Assembly (NCBI GenBank): GCA_032718475.1
Contig: JAUCBJ010007557.1
Location: 1 to 31,112 of the forward strand
Direction: 5' to 3'
Length of the DNA: 31,112 nucleotides
DNA from: Nemertoderma westbladi
Lineage: Eukaryota; Xenacoelomorpha; Nemertodermatida; Nemertodermatidae
Position numbers and translations under genes: made by a program. Position 1 is the stretch's first letter. Every line of letters starts with the position of its first letter. This document shows, in pieces, positions 20,686-29,200 of the stretch. The notes beneath the pieces were generated by a model. The model saw only the letters and a program-made list of their open reading frames with translations. It was not told where the DNA came from and searched no databases.

Positions 20686-22450
20686 CATAGTCAACCACAA
20701 TTATGAATAAGAATGGTGCAAATGTATCTCCCTGGAGGACTCCCCATAACACTTCGAATGGATCTGTATCACTATCAACTGTAGACACAAATATAATTGA
20801 ACCATCATATACTAATCTGATTGCTGCAATAATTTCATCAGGAGTCCTATATAATGAAAGTATGCTGAACATACATGAGCGAGGCAGCATACATACATAT
20901 AGTATTCAAAGGCCATTAAGAAGTTAACAAAGATAACCCTTTTAAGTGCTAAATGCTAAGTGCTAAGCACTATGATCCTACAACCTTTACAGAACCCATT
21001 CTGATTTCTACATAGCAGTCTCTCAATAAGGTCCCTAATGTGATTTAATAGAATTCTATTGTATAGCTTTGCAGCAATCGAGATCAATGAGATTCCCCAA
21101 AAAGATCCATAGAGTGTTAGGTTGCCCTTCTTGGTAACTGGCACAAACATATATGTTTTCATCTCTTGTGGGACTCTCATTGTTCACTACATGTCTACTA
21201 AGATTGGGTAAATGAGATTCAAACAGGTATTCTAAAGACTTCAGGGGGGACATAATCTACTACACTGGCATGATTGGTCATAATGCTCTTTGCAGCAGCC
21301 TTCACTTCATCAAAGGAGATATTGCCAATTGGAATATCTGGGAGTACAGTCTCAGACACTTTTACTTCTATAAAGTTATCAGGCAATACCCGTCATTATT
21401 GAGAAGCTTCTCAAAGTGGGCCTTCCAACCATTGAGACGATTGGCTGGTGATTTTGCCTTAACCTTGGTTTGGTGGTTGGTTGGCTTTTTTGTTTTCTGC
21501 CCAGTCAACAAGTTGATCGATTTCCATGCCTGGGATAATTGACTGCTGTTGTGGCATCATTGATTGCATCAACCTGCTGGTTCAGGGACCTAGATGCAGC
21601 CTCAACTGCATTCTCGGCTGCTGTAGTCCAATTGAGTTGGGACTCTTTCTGCGTCATATAGCAGTCATTTCGGCACTTCTAAATTCTGTGGTCAGTCCAG
21701 GGTTTTTTTTTCCTGTTTCGAGTGTATCCAGGTACTGTTTCTGCAGCTGCTAACTTAAATGCTTCTGTGAAGGCAGTAAAGCCCTCGCAGTGTTCTGCCG
21801 CATCTGAGGCAAGAGCCTCATTCATACCTGTTGGTCAGCTGTAGTGTGAAGCTGGATCTCACACTGGACTGTTTAATTAAAGAAATTGGAGATGAGCTGT
21901 TGCAACTGTAATTAAACAGTTAGCAGAGAGGTCCAGTCTTGCCATGGCAAGGCAGATTTCATTGTTCTGCTAGCGTGCAGACTAAGTCTTGTCTTACCTT
22001 GGCCACAATATGGCGGTGATCACTGGAGAAAGGTCGAAGTGCAAATGCATTAGTCTTGTATAGAGCTCCTGTATTTCCTACTAAACAGAATATGGTCTAT
22101 CTAGGACTTGTGACCACTGGGTCCACTTTGAGTTCATAGCTTTCCAGTTCGCTTCTTGAACTGGGTTCCAGCCTAAAAAACAATCCATTTCCAGAAATAA
22201 AATCCTGAAGATGGATGGAATTTTGGTTGACACTATCGCTATAGACCCAGGGTGATGTAGGTGGTTGATGCAGACTTGCATTAAATGTTAAGAATGCATG
22301 CTGATCCACTCCATCAGTAGCTGCTTGTAGATTGTGGTAGAAATTTTTCACCTCTACTGGAGCAACACTAGTTGGAGAATAGCACACCATCAGAAACACA
22401 TTAGGAAACTTCTTAGCAAGACTTCCACAATATGAGATGATATTTGCTAA
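20686..22450 (-). pseudogene. LINE family A copy 2, 5' half (endonuclease and RT start)
   Basis: Minus-strand remnant. From about 22450 down it shows an APE-type endonuclease (FLMVCYSPTSVAPVEVKNFY; NASLHQ where a GDFNA motif is expected; HLQDFISGNGLFF; and an SDHR motif at about 22014-22025). Then come a linker with many stops, the FEKLL pre-RT block, VPVTKKGN, NQNGF and VLQGDTFAPFLF. It stops at VVDY (20686), just where LINE B begins. Frameshifts and stops throughout show that it is inactive. A segment of about 25 residues in the RT is replaced by a short AGTGCTTAGCACTT-type filler at about 20940-20972. The reading continues, after the insertion, at 17943. Confidence 0.9.
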
Positions 22451-22452
22451 GT

Positions 22453-22555
22453 TTAATAGGAAATGTATAATAGGTTTACTATACTAGGAGTGGATATTAT
22501 ATTAGGAAATAGGATATAGGAAATAGGATTATATTAGGAATATACTAGGAAATGG
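22453..22555. repeat. Short minisatellite, AGGAAATAGGATAT-like
   Basis: TAGGAAATAGGAT and close variants recur with irregular spacing. This AT-rich patch sits just upstream of the 5' end of the LINE A copy, so it may mark the truncation point. Confidence 0.6.
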
Positions 22556-22768
22556 TTAAACACTGTTGGGAGCAAATTAATACGTTGTATTGGATGAATA
22601 ATGGTTGGTAAAGATTGCCTGATGGATATCCCATTGCATATGCCACTATACAATTATAGAAGATGGTCATGGAGACCTGACAATCCTGGTAATCCAAACA
22701 CCACTTATAATGAGCTCGCCTGTCTTCACACATTTCACCACTGTTACGGTATATGGCGCTGTATCCAC

Positions 22769-22867
22769 ATTATTAGTCGTTATACTGTATGCATTATTAG
22801 TCCGTTATGCAGTATGCAATATTAGTCCGTTATACTGTACGTAATATTAGTCCATTGTGCAGCATGA
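22769..22867. repeat. Four tandem units of about 26 bp
   Basis: Units built on ATTAGTCCGTTATACTGTAYG repeat four times with scattered changes. They lie near the suspected LTR start and could be LTR-internal regulatory repeats or pre-existing minisatellite. Confidence 0.75.
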
Positions 22868-23178
22868 TATTTTAGATAAGGCATAATAACGCAGTGGTAT
22901 TTAGATAGGGAAATCGAAACACCCATATATTTGAATCCATCCATTTTGTATAGTATGTAGCCCTACCTACGTAATTTTGTATTAGGATATATGTAGATAG
23001 TTCCAGGGTAGCGAGTTTATTCGGACCCTGGATTTTGTGCTTGCTGATATTAGCATCGATAGGGCTAGCATCTAGGGACGCTGTCCTGGCCATTCAGCAG
23101 CCAGGGACGTGAACCATTACCATATATGGTAATAATTTGAGGTTTGGGCAAGCGATAGGGCTACAATCCGGCCTCCTT

Positions 23179-23328
23179 ATTGGACTAACTGCTTCCAGGT
23201 TGGTCTAATGCTAGCACGGACTGGAGAGCCAATAGGAGAGCGATTGAGTCACCCTATTGCATCACCCCATCCGGATCACCTATAAATTGGCGGTGTGCCG
23301 GTAGAGCCTCACATGACACCTCACATGA
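23179..23328 (+). promoter_or_regulatory. Probable LTR promoter of the BEL element
   Basis: An inverted CCAAT box (ATTGG, 23179-23183) and a forward CCAAT (23229-23233) precede TATAAATT at 23281-23288. About 28 bp downstream is an initiator-like CCTCACATGA (23307-23316), duplicated at 23319-23328. This spacing fits a strong TATA promoter driving the retrotransposon about 2.9 kb upstream of its ATG. Confidence 0.55.
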
Positions 23329-24944
23329 TCTGCTATCACCTTTGTACTTGTTGAGCTGTCTCTATTCAATTTTGACGGATATTTTAGCGTATTTTCTGCA
23401 ATTTGCCAATTTTGATTAATTTCTTGGAATGATTTGCTAGTGCGATTACTCTCGATTGTGTTTCTCAATTAATTCCTTCGATTACTGCTAATTACAACTG
23501 AACTATGATTTCTACTTTTGATTAATGGTTCTATGTGATTCCTTTCTGCGCAATAATCCTAAGGGATTTCTGAGACTGTCAGACTTTGTGATTTGCATGC
23601 GCCGCTACTGTAGCTATTAGCATAATGGAGGGCTAAGGTGCCAGTGGGCGGTGGGCACATCGGGGGGTTGAGCGACTAGGAGAGAGCGGAGGATTCAAAG
23701 CGGGCAACGCTGGCTAGGGTCACCGTTGCGGGCGGGTATCTTGCACTGTAACACGCAGACCAATCGCTGGTACAGTAATTAGGGGGCTGATGATCCAGGT
23801 TTCGTCTCTATTTAGTATTAGGGGGGCAGGAATCAGGTTAGTTAGGAGTCCTATATGTACCCGGGAGAGGCCTGCACGTATCACAACGTTGAGTGTAGAG
23901 TACGAGTAGTGAATCGCATAATTGTGGGCTATACAGTAGTTAACTGCATAATTGCGAACTGTGATTTCTGACGCTGATTGGTGTGTTATTGAAGTGTGCC
24001 TATGATTATGAATGTTTAGGTAGGCGCCCTTTTCTTTTGATTGATTTCTATTTCTTAGTTACAATAATTAGTTACTGATTAGGTCAAAGTAATACGGCAA
24101 TTTAGGCTATTACTAGCGAAACCTGTTGCGTAATAAATTAGAATTATGTATTCTGGAACTCTTAGTAATTAGTACGCTGTTAAATATTTGTGACTGTAAT
24201 TGATTAGTAAAAATTAAGAATTAGTACGCAGCATAGCGGAGAGTAGCTAAGGTAATAATTAGAGTACTGTAAACTATTCACGCTGAGCGGTTATTTGCAC
24301 TAGCGGGCAATCAGCTAGATCGCACTATTCGGTACGCACGATACGCTAGTAATTTGCTGGCCTAAAGCCAGCCGCAGGCAAGTTTAGACCCAGAGTGGTA
24401 CTATCCACGTAAAAACAATTACTGTATCATTTTGGTTATTTTAAATATTCTCGCATTCACACATTATGTTAGGGAACCTCCAGTATTCGCGATTAGAAAG
24501 ACGTAGACAATAGCGTGTTTTAATAGTGATAGAATTAGGCGTAAGAATACTCTGAGTGCAAGGCCTCTCGCACTCGTCTTAAGTAAGCTTAGGGAGCCGA
24601 CTCGGGTTTATTGTTTTGGTTATTCCCGCGTGGCTCATAGATTCGAACAGTTAGCTCTCTATCGAGCGATCGGTAGAGAAAGGAACAAGCGATTTTGCAG
24701 GAGTTGTGTAAAATTAGTAAAATATATTAGCGGACGGCAGATTAGCGCCATCCAACGGTAAGTAGCGGTTTTGTATTTAGCCACCTTTACAATTTAGTAA
24801 TATCACGCTCCTGATCCCCTTTACTTAACAGTAGAGCATTCTTTGTGTCTTATTGGTTAGGCGAGAGCTCATTAGGTTGACAGAAGGATATTAATGGGTA
24901 TTGGTCTGTTCAACAGTTCTGCTGTTAGTATAGAGGTCGCGGTT

Positions 24945-25350
24945 GTTTATCAGTAATACGCGGTTTGTTTGCTGTAGGCTGTAGCGTACAGTAAATAGAG
25001 TATTCTTAGGCTGTTAGTTTAGACTACTGTTAGTTTAGATTACTGATACTTCGTATCAGTAATACGCGTATTATTGGCTGTTGCTTGCAGCGGTCAATAG
25101 TGTATTCTTAGGCTGATAGTAGTATCACAGTATTAAGTAATAAATTAGAGCACGTGATCGTCTGCTGTAGGTTATAGGCTAGCGTACAGTAAGACATTGA
25201 GTATATTATTTTAGGCTGTTAGTTTAGATTACTGTATTCACTGGCTGCGTACGATAGTACAGTAGTACATTAGGCTCATTGCTGTTACTGCGTACGGTAG
25301 AAGGGACATTTGTTTTGCCGTACCACACACAGTATTATTAGGCTGTTAGG
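24945..25350. repeat. Degenerate repeats in the BEL leader
   Basis: GGCTGTTAGTTTAGAYTACTG recurs near 25012 and 25215, with a weaker copy near 25342. GCTGTAGG..TAGCGTACAGTAA recurs near 24971 and 25163, giving a period of about 190 bp. ATCAGTAATACGCG appears at 24949 and 25055. No coding frame runs through it. Confidence 0.65.
25039..25063. other. Perfect hairpin, 11-bp stem and TTC loop
   Basis: ATTACTGATAC, TTC, GTATCAGTAAT: both arms are exact reverse complements. In the transcribed leader this would be a very stable stem-loop. It is not followed by a U tract, so it is not terminator-like. Confidence 0.8.
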
Positions 25351-26245
25351 TTGGTGTACTGTTTTACTTACTGTACTGCATACAGTGGATGTACGGTAGT
25401 GCGTTTTTGCTAATTGCGAATACAGTTCCTTAGGCCTTAGGGCAAACTGTAATTAGTAAGTTTTTTGAAAATTTTAGCTAGGTTTGCGAGAATTCAGTTT
25501 CGGTCAAAATTATTTTGTAAAATTCTAGAGTTTTGTACCGGTATGTTAGGTAACCGCTTAGTTATTTTATACCATCTGGAGATACATGGCAAGACGGAAC
25601 TTCTGAGTTTGGGGTTCGTGTGGGTCTGCGGGTTCGGTTTGCAATCAGCGAAGGGCCTGAATCTTTGGACGCGGACGTGGAATCTCACAGCAAACAAGGT
25701 TAGTTGTTCTATTGGCACCATAGTGTTTGTGGAAGCAGTAAAAAATTATCGGTTGTTTAACTGCGAAGCTGAACTCAATTTATTAGTTAGGATATTTAGG
25801 TTTAGCCGGCCATGGTTTTGAATCGCTCAAGTTAGAGAGAGAGTTAGAGAGAGTCGCAACCCGAAGATGTAGCCACGCGCTAGTGGATACATATAATATT
25901 TGAAATTAAAATTACGTTAATTAGAGCTATATATATATAAAATTAGAAATATTCGGGCGGCAAGTATATTTTGAATATTTTGTATTAGATTCAAAGTTAT
26001 TTTGTGCTATACCGGTATTTAATGCTATATAATAGCTATATAATAATATTTTTGTTTAAATATTGTGCTAGTATTTGCTATAACTATATACCCCATTAAA
26101 TTCACAATATTGCATTGCGAATTTATTTTGACATTTTGGACCAACTGATTATTTGACAAATAATTTGACCGTGTTTCGGTTAAATTATAATTATATCTCG
26201 AACCTTTGCGAGATATTTTGCCGGAAGGCAAACATTATTTAGACT

Positions 26246-29200
26246 ATGAGTGTCTCAGACAAAGAGGCACTACAGGACAGCTATGAGACGGCGGCTGGAC
26301 CGCCGACTGACGATAGCGTAAACATTACTGTTGATGACAATGCCGACTATGACGACGCAGCGAGCGACGCTGACATAAGTGAACAGGAGGACGAGACAGT
26401 GACTAGTGAGGAAGAACAACAACCTCAAGTAATAGTATTAGGATCCCCTACCGCTACTGATAGGAAGGACTGTACGGCAGCCCGGACAGAGGTGAGTGAT
26501 AGGGAGGGTAGTGTAGCAGAAGCGAGAGCCCGGAGCCCGGTTTCCAGACCTGTGGGTATGGTAAGTGCCGTGGTCCCAACGGCTGTAAGGAGTACCCGTA
26601 GTTCCCGAAATAATCCTTCAAGTCCACCGAGTGTGAGTCAGGTAAGCGAGAGAGAACTAGACATTGCGATAAAGAAGAAACTTCGCGCGCATGCCGGACA
26701 TATAACTCGGACGGCGGACAAGGTAAGGAAGATGTTAGCTGACTCAGCGAACATCGGGAGGGTAGAGTTAGTAGAGATTAGAAGAGGATATAACTCAGCG
26801 TTATTCAAGCAGACGGAGGAGCTTGCAGTCCTAGCGAAGAAGGCAGTAGAGTCTCAGTCGAGCGACGTGGCGACGAGGATTTATGATAGGGTTTTGGCAG
26901 CCCTGTTGGAGCATCGCGAGTTATCGGAGCGATTCCGACGAGTTAGGACGGAGAACTGGCTGCTATGGGCATCACAAACGCAGGCGACTCAGGTGAGTGA
27001 CACAGAGTTGAGAGACTTAGTGGAGCGAGAAGAGATCCAAGATAAAGAGGAGCGCCGGTATCAAAGGGAAGTTACTAGCTGGCTGATGCAGAATGGAGTG
27101 GTGGTACCAGGCCAGGTGCTACCGACGACGGAGAACATTCAACAGAGGACGTTGACTCCACCCGACGACGCATCCAGAGACAGTGGCGATTCCCAGGTTA
27201 GTCACGCGCGAGGGAAAGTTATATGTGCTAGATCTCTTGTTTCTCACAACTCGGCGGAGGAGAGAAGACGCCGACTGGACGAACAGCAGGCGGAAGTTTT
27301 GCGTGCATCGGAAGCACGGAAGGAAGCCGAGCGGGAACGGGAGCGAACACGTAAGTTAGACGCGAAGTTGCGCGAATTGGAAGAGAAAGGTAAGCGTGAG
27401 CGAGCGGAACGCGAGCAGAAGGAACGTGAACTTCAACTTGAACGCGAACGCAAGGAACGCGAACTCGAACTTGAACGCGAGCAGAAAGAACGCGAACTCC
27501 AGCTCGAACGCGAACAGAAGAAACGCGAACTCGAACTTGAACGCGAACGCAAGGAACGCGAACTCGAGATCGAGAAAGAGCGACAAGCGTTGTATGAAGA
27601 AAGGGCGCGTGTGGAAGAAGAGGGCGCAGCGAGACGAGCGAGGGAAGAAGAAGAACGTAAACTGGCGCAGTTGGAAAGTGCGAGATTAAGTTTAGAGAGC
27701 GAAGAACGGACTAGGAAGGCGAATGAAATCGCCGAGAAGGGGATGCGAATGATCGAAGAATGTGGGGCGAGTGTAGGGACTGAGTTGCGAGAACTGTTCG
27801 CACTGCAGAAGGCCGAACAGGAAGCGAGAACTCCGACTATACGCGAGTCGACGACGACCAGAATTCCTATACCCGGTCCAGCTATTACGAGTACACGGAT
27901 CGCTAAACCATTCTCTACATATCGCACGCCAGTTGGTATTAGTGCTTCACCCATCGCCCAGGATCTACGTCATCGGAACACCGCACCACTATACACCGAA
28001 CGCGACAACGGAGAGTTTAGAGAAACTCCGACGGGACGAGTACTTGGCGAACCGAACCCGCGGGTTTGGAATACGCGGACGGAGCGCCGACCCAGTTCGA
28101 CGGAGAACTTCCGGGTTAAACCGGAAGAGGGATCATATGAGAGACAGCGGATTACTCAGATAGAGCCGACTATACAACAGAACCCTAGCCAGGAATTTAT
28201 TACGAGAGATGAGTTAAGTGCTAGTTTAGCGCAAGCTATATCGCCGCACATCCAACCTATAACGGACATGCTTAGAAACCTACGGTTAAAGGAAGCAGCC
28301 CAGGTAAGAAGTAATTCTAATCCTAGCAGGCCTGAGTTAGATAAAGTCCAGCCTAGTCAACGAGTACGTATATCGGAGGAGACTATACCACATAGACCTC
28401 AGGTAAGGACGCCTGTCCCGAATATCCATAATCCCAATTTCGAAAATTCGGCGGAAAGATTTATTGAGGAGGCTTGGGTCAGGGCCTCGGCGCGCAAACC
28501 ATCGCGAGCGCTAAGGACTGACACCGAGTCAAGCGATGAAGAGGAAGACATGAGACGTCAGAAGTCCCGAAACTATAAGGAAAGAAGGACCGACGCGGAG
28601 CAGGTAAGTTGGAACCACCGGGAAAGGAACAGACTTAACAACCCTGCGGAACTAAACCATTTGTTAACCCGGAACGACGCAACCCTTAGGGACATAGGTA
28701 AGTTTGCTGCTAGGCAAGGACTGCCGACGCAACAACCCCAGAAGTTTATGGGCAACCATAAGCATTGGAGGACTTTCAAAACCTATGTCGACGAGCAGCT
28801 AACCAACAGCACCTTTACTCCCAACGAGAAGTTCAACTATTTGCTTCAGATGCTCCATCGAGAACCTAGAGCCATTGCTGATAACTTCGTCGGCAATGAA
28901 AGGGCATTCGAGTTAGCGATGAAGACGCTTAGCGACATCTACGGGAATAAAACGAAGATGGCGCAGTCGATAGTAGAAGACTTGGGTAAGGGCGGAAGGA
29001 TTACAACTCCGTTAGAGCTGTTGAACTTAGCGAACGCTATTTCGAACGCATTGGACATCTTGAGGACGGTGAATCTACCTCATCATGGTGATCACGCCGA
29101 AGTTTTAAAGAGCGTAATAAGACGTTTAAACATGCGTTATCGACAGAAATGGCGCAAATTAGAGAATAAGTTGGAGGGCCAAGGTAAGGTATTGACACTT

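Larger units (their letters stand above)
23329..26245 (+). other. BEL LTR remainder and long leader, no confident gene
   Basis: A 2.9-kb stretch before the gag start. It holds an AATAAA at about 24132 (possible LTR polyadenylation signal), a consensus donor-like CGGTAAGTAG near 24760 and degenerate repeats at 24945-25350. An open stretch at 25465-25821 would need a TTG start and has no recognisable content. A leader intron with its donor near 24760 would bring the promoter closer to the ATG; that is inference. Confidence 0.45.

Noticed and set aside
20703-20927. Plus-strand frame at the LINE A copy 2 RT
   Set aside because: Antisense to the RT; the same antisense peptide appears opposite copy 1, so it follows from shared DNA.
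25465-25821. 118-codon frame in the BEL leader
   Set aside because: It needs a TTG start, has no recognisable domain and sits in an otherwise non-coding leader.
27356-27586. Phe/Leu/Ala-repeat minus-strand frame resembling a membrane protein
   Set aside because: Another antisense reading of the same 33-bp repeats; its periodicity matches them exactly.
27396-27689. Asn/Arg-repeat plus-strand frame
   Set aside because: A shifted frame of the 33-bp repeats inside the real gag frame.
27433-27954. 173-codon serine/arginine-rich frame on the minus strand
   Set aside because: It is the antisense shadow of the repetitive Arg/Glu codons of the BEL gag helix.
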